Source: Hydrogenophaga borbori
GTDB lineage: Bacteria > Pseudomonadota > Gammaproteobacteria > Burkholderiales > Burkholderiaceae_C
Assembly (NCBI RefSeq): GCF_003417535.1
Contig: NZ_QVLS01000008.1
Location: 62,001-126,000, forward strand
Length of the DNA: 64,000 nt
Reading direction: 5' to 3'
In this document: piece by piece, positions 11,611 through 19,700 of the stretch
How the letters are laid out: each line of letters starts with the position of its first letter
Position numbering within the stretch: the stretch's first letter is position 1
The notes under the pieces: model-generated
The model's input: the letters and a program-made list of their open reading frames with translations, nothing else
Told to the model about the DNA's origin: nothing
Databases searched by the model: none
Position numbers and translations under genes: made by a program

Positions 11611-13070
11611 CAGAGGCTCTCCACGAATTTCACCAGGGCGCGGCGGTCGGCCTCGCCGAACTTCAGCACCTGCTGCTTGCTGGCCTCGGCCTCGCCGCCG
11701 TGCCAGAGGATGGCCTCGAGCACGCCATTGGCGCGGCCGTCGTGCAGCAGGCGGGTGTGACCGTTCACGTCCTTGATCAAGCCGATGCCCCACAGCGGCG
11801 GCGTTTTCCACTGGCGGCCGTTGGCCAGGAAGTCGGGCCGGCCATCGGCCAGCGCCTCACCCATGTCGTGCAGCAGCAGGTCGGTGTAGGGGTGGATGGT
11901 CTGGCCCTGCAGGGCCCGGCTGGTCAGGCGCGGGAAGGGGCCTTCGGCCGTGGTGTAGGTGGGCCGGTGGCAGACCGCGCACTGCGCCTGCGCGAACAGC
12001 CGCTGGCCCCGCAGCACCTGCGGGTCCTGGATGTCGCGGCGCGCGGGCGGCGCCAGCGTGGCCTGGTAGAACACCACCTCGTCCAGGGTCTTGGCGTCGA
12101 TCTCGGGCTGGCCGTTGCGCGAGCCCTTGGGCGCGGCCAGGCAGTCCTTCTGCCGGGGCGTGCAGGTCTCGTCGGGGAACTGCGCCGAGGTGATGCCGAT
12201 GTCGCCGTGGAAGGCGCCCGCCGTCTGGTGGGCGATGGTGGCCACGTTGGCCTTCCAGCCGAAGCGGCCGAGCATCTCGCGCTGCGCGAACACGTCCCAC
12301 ACGCGGTTGGGCTGGCCCTTGATGGGGCCGGGCAGCGCGGCCTGGGCCTCGGCGTTGGCCAGCACCTCACTTTCGGGGATGGCTTCGAGCAGGCCCACGC
12401 CGATGACCTGCGGCGCGATGCGCGGGCTGATCATGGCGCCCGGGGCGAAGGGGCCGTAGGCGAGGCGGTCGACGATGTACTCGGGCCTTTGCAGCGTGTA
12501 GGGCGTGCCGTCGGCGAAGCGGCCCTGGATGGCCTGCCAGCGCAGGCGCACCCGGCCCTCGGGCTTGACGCCCTGGATCGCCGCCGTGTTGAGCTGGTCG
12601 CCATAGACCGGGTCGTGCTTCGGGCCGCCGTGCGCGTCGCTGCCGGGCACCGACAGGCGCAGCAGCAGGGCCAGCGGTTCCTGGTCGGAGATGCCGCGCT
12701 TCCACGGTGGCGGCTCACCGCGGCCGTCGAACAGGTGGCAGGCGCCGCAGGAGCGCGCCAGGAAGTTCGGGCCCAGGCCGTCGCGCGCCTTGGTGCTCGC
12801 GGGGGCCTCGACCCAGTTGCGCTTGAAGAAGGAGTTGCCGATGACGAAGCGCGTGCGCTCCGGGTCGGTGAGGTTGGCGGCGGGGAAGGAGAAGGCGTTC
12901 TGCCCCGTGGCCCAGACCGTGGTCGCGCCGCCGGTCTTCTCGCCCAGGGGATCGGGCGCCGCGTCGGTGGGGCCGGCCGGGGCAGGCGCTTGTGCCGCCG
13001 CCTGCAGCGCGGCGACCGAGGTGAGCGCCGCCACGCCCAAGGCCGCGGCGGCCCAGGCCGCTCGCTTCAC
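11610..13070 (-). CDS. Di-haem c-type cytochrome (DUF1111, thiol oxidoreductase-like)
   Basis: A 486-residue periplasmic redox protein with a signal peptide and two haem-binding motifs, CGACH (about residues 108-112) and CAVCH (about 363-367). This is the arrangement of the DUF1111 family related to MauG/cytochrome c peroxidases. In imelysin operons it is thought to change the redox state of iron during uptake, which is an inference. The start overlaps the stop of the upstream imelysin gene by four bases (ATGA at 13067-13070). Two Cys residues outside the haem motifs (in CTPRQKDC) could form a disulfide. Confidence 0.92.
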   Translation of the reverse strand: MKRAAWAAAALGVAALTSVAALQAAAQAPAPAGPTDAAPDPLGEKTGGATTVWATGQNAFSFPAANLTDPERTRFVIGNSFFKRNWVEAPASTKARDGLGPNFLARSCGACHLFDGRGEPPPWKRGISDQEPLALLLRLSVPGSDAHGGPKHDPVYGDQLNTAAIQGVKPEGRVRLRWQAIQGRFADGTPYTLQRPEYIVDRLAYGPFAPGAMISPRIAPQVIGVGLLEAIPESEVLANAEAQAALPGPIKGQPNRVWDVFAQREMLGRFGWKANVATIAHQTAGAFHGDIGITSAQFPDETCTPRQKDCLAAPKGSRNGQPEIDAKTLDEVVFYQATLAPPARRDIQDPQVLRGQRLFAQAQCAVCHRPTYTTAEGPFPRLTSRALQGQTIHPYTDLLLHDMGEALADGRPDFLANGRQWKTPPLWGIGLIKDVNGHTRLLHDGRANGVLEAILWHGGEAEASKQQVLKFGEADRRALVKFVESL

Positions 13071-14221
13071 GGTTGCACCAGCGTGAGTTTGGCGATGCCC
13101 ACGGCGGCGGCGGCGGCCACGATGTCCTTGGACTGCTCGGTCAGGCTCTTGATGGTGGCCTCGATCTTCGGGCGGCCCGCCGAGCCGGCGACGATGGCGC
13201 GGTCGAAGGGCGCGGGAATGGCTTCGGCCGACTCCACCGAGGTGCGGATCTGCTTCGTGGTCTTGTCGGCCACGCCGGCGTTCCTGGCATTCACCAGGTC
13301 GCGCAGGCTGGGGCCCTGCAGGGTGCTGCCGTCGGCGCGCACGTAGCGGCCCAGCCAGACGTTCTCGATGCCCTTGGCGTTGGCCACGGCGTCGCGGTGT
13401 GTGTTGTCGGAGAAGCAGCTGTGCTCGTCTTCCTGGTCCTGGCTGGCCAGGGCCACTTCGAGGCGCTCGCCGGCCAGTTCGCCGCGCGAGAGCGAGCCCA
13501 TGGCCACGAACATCTTGCGCAGCGACTCGTTGCCGCCCTTCTCGAACTTCGCGCGGTAGTTGTTCTTGGCGCCCGGCGCCCAGGCCTTCACCAGGCCGCC
13601 CAGGTCGTCCACCAGCAGGTCGGTGACGGTGTTGAGGTACTGGCGTCGGCGGTCGGCGTTGGGGGCCTTGCCGTCGACAAAGTCCTCGAAGCTGCGGTTG
13701 CCCGGGCCGGTCTCGGACAGGTCCTGGCCCCAGAGCATGAACTCGATGGCGTGCCAGCCGGTGGCGATGTTTTCCTCGCCGCCTTTTTCGTTCAGCGCGG
13801 CCAGCGCCTTTTTGGTGAGGGGCTGCTTCTTGTTGTTGACGAGGCCGGCGGTCTTCTTGCCGTCCACATAGTCCACGTAGGACTCGTCCATGGGCCAGGC
13901 GTTGAGCCGGCCTTCGGGGCCGTTGTCGTTGTCGATGGGGCCGCCATAGAAGCGGAAGGCCTCGGTCTGTCCATAGAACTCGCGCGCCGCCAGCCAGGCC
14001 TTGCGGGCCGCGTCCTGGGTGGGCTGCGAGGGCGCGGCGGTGAAGGCCTTGACGGCGGCCTGCAGCGCCTTGGCGGCGCTCAGCGTGTCCTCGTAATTGG
14101 CGTGCACCAGGGCCGCGTAGTGCGCGGTCACGCTCGCGGGGCTGGCACCGGTCTGGGCATGCAAAGGGGCGGCCAGGCTCAGGGCGAGCACGGCGGCGGC
14201 GGCGAGGGGCTTCAGGCGCAT
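13067..14221 (-). CDS. Imelysin-family iron-regulated protein (IrpA-like)
   Basis: First gene of the iron operon. The 384-residue protein has a clear signal peptide (cleavage after APLHAQ) and the imelysin motif GxHxxE as GWHAIEFMLWGQDL near residue 155, preceded by the family region RLNAWPMDESYVDYVDG. Relatives such as cyanobacterial IrpA are required for growth under iron limitation; the His/Glu motif is thought to bind metal. The start is supported by GGAG ten bases upstream of the ATG. A Fur-like box lies about 45 bp upstream, consistent with iron repression of the whole four-gene unit. Confidence 0.93.
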   Translation of the reverse strand: MRLKPLAAAAVLALSLAAPLHAQTGASPASVTAHYAALVHANYEDTLSAAKALQAAVKAFTAAPSQPTQDAARKAWLAAREFYGQTEAFRFYGGPIDNDNGPEGRLNAWPMDESYVDYVDGKKTAGLVNNKKQPLTKKALAALNEKGGEENIATGWHAIEFMLWGQDLSETGPGNRSFEDFVDGKAPNADRRRQYLNTVTDLLVDDLGGLVKAWAPGAKNNYRAKFEKGGNESLRKMFVAMGSLSRGELAGERLEVALASQDQEDEHSCFSDNTHRDAVANAKGIENVWLGRYVRADGSTLQGPSLRDLVNARNAGVADKTTKQIRTSVESAEAIPAPFDRAIVAGSAGRPKIEATIKSLTEQSKDIVAAAAAVGIAKLTLVQP

Positions 14222-14261
14222 GGCGGTTCTCCAGGACGGAAGGGGGAAACGCCGAATTCTA

Positions 14262-14280
14262 AATGCAAATAATTCTTATC
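14262..14280 (-). promoter_or_regulatory. Fur-box candidate upstream of the imelysin operon
   Basis: AT-rich 19-mer AATGCAAATAATTCTTATC in an otherwise GC-rich spacer. By my count it matches 12 of 19 positions of the E. coli Fur consensus, with the right half (ATAAT..TTATC) best. It lies 41-59 bp upstream of the imelysin start. Genes of this type are commonly iron-regulated. Confidence 0.6.
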
Positions 14281-14323
14281 CTTGACTTAAGCAGGGCTGA
14301 CGGGGCCGCCGTCTGACCGGGGG

Positions 14324-14926
14324 CTACCGCGCCGCCACCCGATCCCGCCACGCCGCCAGGGCGGCGAGGCCCTGTTCCCCCGGCTTGAACTTGAGCAGCC
14401 GCGCGAATTCGATGGTGCAGAAGGCCGTGATGTCGGCGATGGTGAAGCGCTGCCCCGCCACCCAGGGCTGGCCTTGCAGCAGGCCGTCGAGCCAGCGCAG
14501 GGTCTCCATCGCCTTGGCCTGCTGCGACGCACCGAATTCGGGGAACTGCGGCTGCTCCAGCACCGCCAGCCCGGGGTGCTGGTGGCGGATCGCCTGCGCC
14601 AGCGGCAGCGTCACGTACCACTCCACGTGCCGGTCGGCCATCTCGATGAAGGCGCGCTCCTCGGCGTCGCGGCCCATCAGGTTGGGCTCGGGCTGCAGGC
14701 CCTCGAGGTAGGCGCAGATCGCGCGCGACTCGCTCAGCACGCGGCCGTCGTCGAGTTCGAGCACGGGGATGCGCGCCACCGGGCTGCGCGAGAGCGCGGG
14801 GTGCGATTTGTGTTCGTGCGCGTTGATGTCGACCAGCACCTCCTCGATGCCGGTCATGCCCTTCTCGGCGATGAACATCTGCACGCGGCGCGGGTTGGGC
14901 GCGCGCTCGGACACGTAGAGCTTCAT
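14324..14926 (-). CDS. Glutathione S-transferase family protein
   Basis: A 200-residue cytosolic GST: an N-terminal thioredoxin-like domain ([20 protein letters not shown], with the cis-Pro region as [11 protein letters not shown] and the glutathione-contact pair in LSESRAI), then a helical C-terminal domain with [20 protein letters not shown]. The ATG at 14926 overlaps the stop of the upstream GST by four bases (ATGA), so the two are made from one transcript. A substrate cannot be predicted. Confidence 0.9.
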   Translation of the reverse strand: MKLYVSERAPNPRRVQMFIAEKGMTGIEEVLVDINAHEHKSHPALSRSPVARIPVLELDDGRVLSESRAICAYLEGLQPEPNLMGRDAEERAFIEMADRHVEWYVTLPLAQAIRHQHPGLAVLEQPQFPEFGASQQAKAMETLRWLDGLLQGQPWVAGQRFTIADITAFCTIEFARLLKFKPGEQGLAALAAWRDRVAAR

Positions 14927-15636
14927 CGGCGGTCCTCCTTCAGGCTCTGGCCGGTTTCCATCAGCTTGCGCGCGTCTTGCGAGAAGCGGCGCGCCGCTTC
15001 GTCGCCATCGCGCGTGAGGTCCACCGTCGACGGCGGCGATTCGATGCCGCGCTGCACCGCCGGGCGCGCGCGGATGGTGTCGCGCCAGCGCTTGAGGTGC
15101 GGCAGGTCGTCGATGTCCACGCCGGACCAGCGGTGCGTGCGCACCCAGGCCCAGTTGGCGATGTCGGCGATGGAGTAGTCGCCGGCCAGGTACTCGTGGT
15201 CTTTCAGGTGGCCGTCGAGCACGCGGAACAGGCGCTTGGTCTCGCCCTGGTAGCGATCGATCACCGCCGGGATCTTCTCGGGGAAGTAGCGGAAGAACAC
15301 ATTGGCCTGTCCCATCATCGGGCCCACGCCACCCATCTGGAACATCAGCCACTGCAGCACGCGCGAGCGGCCCTGCGCATCGCTTGGCATGAGCCGCCCG
15401 GTTTTTTCGGCCAGGTAAATCAGCACCGCGCCCGACTCGAACACCGCGAAGCCACCGGCTTCGTGGTCCACGATGGCCGGGATGCGGCCGTTGGGGTTGA
15501 TGGCCAGGAACTCGGGACGCTTCTGCTCGCCGGCCGTGAGGTCCAGCACCTTGAGCGTGTAGGGCAGGCCCAGCTCCTCGAGCGCGATCGAGGCCTTGTG
15601 GCCATTGGGGGTGGCGGCGGTGTAGAGGTCGATCAT
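14923..15636 (-). CDS. Nu-class glutathione transferase / disulfide-bond oxidoreductase (YfcG-like)
   Basis: A 237-residue GST with the N-terminal motif TAATPNGHK; Thr9 and Asn11 occupy the positions used by E. coli YfcG to contact glutathione disulfide. The cis-Pro loop reads NGRIPAIVD and the GSH carboxylate contact [14 protein letters not shown]; the C-terminal domain ends with [16 protein letters not shown]. Members of this class reduce disulfides using glutathione rather than conjugating it. It is the first gene of a two-gene unit with another GST. Confidence 0.9.
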   Translation of the reverse strand: MIDLYTAATPNGHKASIALEELGLPYTLKVLDLTAGEQKRPEFLAINPNGRIPAIVDHEAGGFAVFESGAVLIYLAEKTGRLMPSDAQGRSRVLQWLMFQMGGVGPMMGQANVFFRYFPEKIPAVIDRYQGETKRLFRVLDGHLKDHEYLAGDYSIADIANWAWVRTHRWSGVDIDDLPHLKRWRDTIRARPAVQRGIESPPSTVDLTRDGDEAARRFSQDARKLMETGQSLKEDRR

Positions 15637-15798
15637 GGGCAGATGCTACTGGGCGACCTCGGCTGGACGGCGGCGGCGGGTTGATCCCGAATACGGCGCG
15701 AGGGTATGGCGCGCAGCGGGCATGGAATATCGCGGCCGATTGGCAACCGGCCGCAGTTCAGCTGGCCGTTCGCTGGAGGCGATTCAAGGAGGCATTCC

Positions 15799-16059
15799 AT
15801 GAACGACGACAACACCCCGCGTCACCCGACTCAGGAAAAACCCGCCACTCGGGAGCCCGCGGACAAGGACCTGTTCTCGGACCAGGACGGCGCCGACATC
15901 TTCATCGGCAACAAGGGCCTCGACCGCCTCTTCAGCGGGGCCGACAACGATGGGATCTTCGTTCATCTGAAGCTGATCGACGTACAGGCGAAGACCCAAC
16001 AGGGCCCTCCCAGCGACGGCGGCGGAGGAGCAGAACCACAAGCCGGACAGCCCGACTGA
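15799..16059 (+). CDS. Small acidic hypothetical protein
   Basis: An 86-residue protein that I do not recognise. The start ATG at 15799 has a strong ribosome binding site (AAGGAGG, 15787-15793) six bases away, which supports real expression. The ends are Pro/Gln/Gly-rich and probably disordered; the middle, DIFIGNKGLDRLFSGADND, recalls a single degenerate calcium-binding RTX-like turn. No signal peptide is visible. A possible promoter lies upstream (TTGATC at 15681, TATGGC at 15705). Its position in front of the truncated secreted protein and RTX gene suggests a link to that locus. Confidence 0.6.
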   Translation: MNDDNTPRHPTQEKPATREPADKDLFSDQDGADIFIGNKGLDRLFSGADNDGIFVHLKLIDVQAKTQQGPPSDGGGGAEPQAGQPD

Positions 16060-16200
16060 AGCGCTGATGGGGATGCGTTGTATGGCGAGAGCAGGAGCGA
16101 CAAACCCTCATTCACGCGCGAAGAGAGGCCTCAAAAAAAAGGTATCCCGCGAGGCGGTCACGGGCGATGCCCCACTGGATGATTTTTAAGGAGGAGCGAA

Positions 16201-16794
16201 ATGAATGAAAAAAGTAAACGACACCGCTTCCGGCGATTGATTTCAACGTGCGCGTTGTTGACAGCAAGCGCCTTGGCGAACGCTGAGGACAGGCAGCCAA
16301 CGGGGTGGGAGCTGGTTACTACTGAAGGGCAAACCATGCCGGTTCCCAAGGTCTGGCTTGAGGGTGAAGAAGCTCGCATCGCGCACAGCCTCAAGCTGCC
16401 TGACGTGGTGCCTAAGCCGCAGCCCTACGATTTCAAGCAGCCCTTCTGGGAGAGGCTTTGGTTCGGGGCGCACCGCAAGGCATCGGTGCGCTATTTCGAT
16501 CACCTCTGTGCCACCGAGGCAGGGCAGTGGATCGTGCGAACGGTGCCGGATGTGGATGGCTTCTATTTCGCCCGACCGCTGGGCAGTCAGCTGCCGTTGC
16601 CCCTGATGACGCAGCGCTGGGGGCCGGAGAACCCGTGGGTGGAGAGAGAGTTGGTGGGCATGCTCGGCGATGAAAAGCACGCCGCATGGAGCTTCGTCTA
16701 CCCGCCGCGTGTACACCACGGGCATCACCACCACCAGTACCGATACCTCGCGCCTGGGCCAGGGCGACGCTTTGCATGGCGGTGCGGGCGATGA
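16201..16794 (+). CDS. Secreted hypothetical protein, apparently truncated at its 3' end
   Basis: Begins with a good ribosome binding site (AGGAGG) and a signal peptide (cleavage after ALANA). Residues about 30-165 look like real protein and include HRKASVRYFDHLCATEAGQW and VDGFYFARP, a pattern I associate with a longer family of uncharacterised exported proteins. After about residue 168 (WSFVYPPR) the reading becomes His/Arg-rich (HHGHHHHQYRY) and stops at 16794 inside the start of the RTX gene, where the other frame is clearly the coding one. I infer that the original 3' half has been lost and joined to the RTX gene. It may be non-functional. Confidence 0.6.
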   Translation: MNEKSKRHRFRRLISTCALLTASALANAEDRQPTGWELVTTEGQTMPVPKVWLEGEEARIAHSLKLPDVVPKPQPYDFKQPFWERLWFGAHRKASVRYFDHLCATEAGQWIVRTVPDVDGFYFARPLGSQLPLPLMTQRWGPENPWVERELVGMLGDEKHAAWSFVYPPRVHHGHHHHQYRYLAPGPGRRFAWRCGR

Positions 16795-19700
16795 CTGGCT
16801 CTTTGGCGAAGCCGGGCAAGACCAAATGGACGGCGGCAGCGGCAAAGACGTGCTCTTTGGTGGTACCGACAGCGACTCGCTGGACGGTGGCGATGGCGAC
16901 GACGTGCTGGTGGGTGACCTCAGCGACAAAGCCACCCCGCTGCATGGCGACGACCGGCTGAGCGGCGGCGCGGGCGATGACCGGCTGCAGGGTGATGGGG
17001 GCCATGACCAGCTGTTCGGCGGCGACGGCGATGACGAACTGCAAGGCGACGGCAAGGCCACCCCTGTGTACCTGCACGGTGACGACTTCCTCGACGGCGG
17101 TGCGGGGAGCGACACGCTCTGGGGCCACGGCGGCGCCGACCAGCTGCTGGGGGGCACGGGTGACGACGGCTTGTGGGGAGACGACGGCCCCAGCTTTGCC
17201 ATCGACAAGACCTGGCACGGCCAGGACCTGCTCATGGGCGAGGAGGGCGACGACCTGCTGGTGGGCGGCGGCGCCGCCGATACCTTGTTGGGCGGCGCGG
17301 GCGACGACTGGCTCTATGGCGATGACGTCCCCGACGTTCCGGGCCTCTACACCGTCGACGCCAGCGCCCACGGCAACGACTGGCTCGACGGCGGTGCCGG
17401 CAACGACCAGCTGGTCGGCGGTGGCGGCCGCGACCAACTGCTGGGCGGTGAAGGCGACGACGTGCTGAAGGGCGGTGATGGCGACGACTTCCTGGACGGT
17501 GGCAGTGGCCTGAACCACCTGGCGGGCGGTTCTGGCAATGACACCTATGCCGTTCGGGGCGCCGATCTCGCTCAGCCCGCCCCCGCCACGGATCAGCCCT
17601 TTGACGTGCGCACCACCCTCAGCGACAGCCAGGGCAGCAACCTCCTGCGTGTGGATGCGCGGCAAAGCGACATCAGCTTGTTGCCCGGCTTGAACGCCGA
17701 TGGCAGCACGGGTGTCTGCATGGTGTGGCGCACGGGCATCGACGCGCAGGGGCAGCCGCAGGTGGCGGTGCTGGCCATGGACTCGCTGCGCTCGGCCGCC
17801 AGTTTCACGGTCGAGTTTTCCGATGGCCAGCGCGTGGCGTTCTCGCGGTGGGTGGGCGATGCGCTGCAGGCCGAGATCACCGAAGAGAGTCCGCAGGCGG
17901 GCGATCTGCTCACGGGCGCCGCCGGCAACGACCACCTGGGCGTCTACGGCGCAGGCTCGCAGGTCATGGGCGGGCGGGGCGACGACACCATCACCCTGGG
18001 CGCCGAGGGCAGCGTGGTGCGCTTCGACCGCGGCGACGGGCACGATGTGCTGCAAGGCTGGTACGGCGAGCAGCACATTGCCTTCGGCGCGGGCATAAGG
18101 CCCGAAGACCTGAGCGTGCGGCTCACGCCGCAGGGCCGGATCGTGATCGCCATCGCGGATGTGGATGGCGCTGAGAGCGGTGATCGCCTCGAGCTGCCTG
18201 TTTCCTCCTGGGGCTTGCCGAGCAATGGTTTCCTGGCCGACGTGGGTTTTGCCGACGGCCGGACGCTGACGTGGCGGGACTTGCTCGCCCAAGGGGTTCG
18301 CATCGAGGCCGATCCGAACAGCATCTGGGTGACCGGCACCGATGCCAAGGACCAGTTCTCGGGCGTGCCGGCGAATGCCACGCTGGCGGGTGGCGCGGGC
18401 GACGATCAATACCACTTGTCTGCGGGCGAACGCGCCACCGTGCGCGACAGCCAGGGCCTCAACCGCATCGTCTTCAGCGCCGATGCCGCGTCCGATTGGG
18501 CGGCTGTGGGCGTGCAACGCGCCGCCCCCACCGCCGATGGCCTGGACTCCAACGACCTGTTGCTGAGCGCCGGTGGAGCCACCATTCGCCTGAGCGATGC
18601 GCTCACCCAGGGCGATCGTTTTGAGATCGCGCTGTCGGATGGTCAGGCGCGCCCGCTGGCCGAGCTGGTGCGGGGCCTGGGGTCCATGGGCGTTGAAGAC
18701 GGATGGGACAACGGCTATCTCATCGGCGGCGATGGAGACGATCTGCTGCGGGGACAAGGCGGCCAGGACACGCTCAGTGGCCAGGGCGGCAGCGACGCCT
18801 TGCTGGGCGGCGAAGGCGATGACCTGTACCTCATTGATTTCGACCCTGGGCACGACCAGATCATTGACCTTCAAGGCCGCAACACCGTGCGTTTCGGACC
18901 CGGGGTGCCGGCGGACGCGGTTCGGATCGAGCGCGTGGGCGACGGCACCGACCTGCGCCTGTCGCTCGACGACGAGTGCAGCGTCACCGTGCGCCGCGCG
19001 CTCGAAGGGGCCGTGGTTCGTTATGAATTTGATGACGGCAGCGCCTGGACCCTGGACAACCTGATCGGGCGCCTGGGCCTGTCCCACGGCCTGAGCCTGG
19101 TGGGCACGTCCGGTAGTGACGAGTTGGTGGGGACCGTGCTGGGTGACTTCATCAGCGCCGGACCGGGCGACGACAGCCTGTCGGGTGGCCCAGGTGACGA
19201 CGAGCTGCGTGGCGGCGCAGGCGACGACCGCTACCGGTTCCAGCTCGGCGACGGCGTGGACCGCCTCATTGACCCCGAGGGCGCGAGCGAGCTTCATTTT
19301 GGCCCGGGCATCACGCCTGAGCAGCTCTCGGCCGCGCACGAAACCCTTGATGGCACCCGCTGCGTTCGCCTGCGCTACAGCGCCGACGACAACCTGCTGA
19401 TCCGCGACGACATGCCCTTGGACGGTTTGCGTTTTTTCTTTGACAACGGAGAGGTCCGGCAGGCCCATGCTTTGTATGCGGAAATCTTGATGAGCGATGG
19501 CGCACCGCTCGTGGGCAGTGCGGGGGATGACGTCCTTGTCGGTTACGCCTCGGCCGATGTGCTGCAAGGCTTGGATGGCATGGACACGCTGCAAGGTGGC
19601 GCCGGCAACGACCGCCTCGATGGTGGCGCGGGCTCCGACCATCTCTACGGCGGGCATGGGCAAGACAGCTATGTTCTGCGCGCTGGCGACGGCCTGGACC

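Noticed and set aside
11610-13070. Di-haem protein as a cytochrome c peroxidase (MauG/CcpA)
   Set aside because: The spacing of the haem motifs and the operon with imelysins fit DUF1111 better than peroxidases.
16780-17540. Periodic DNA repeats resembling an array
   Set aside because: The period follows the 27-base codons of RTX nonapeptides; there are no constant repeats with unique spacers, so it is not CRISPR.
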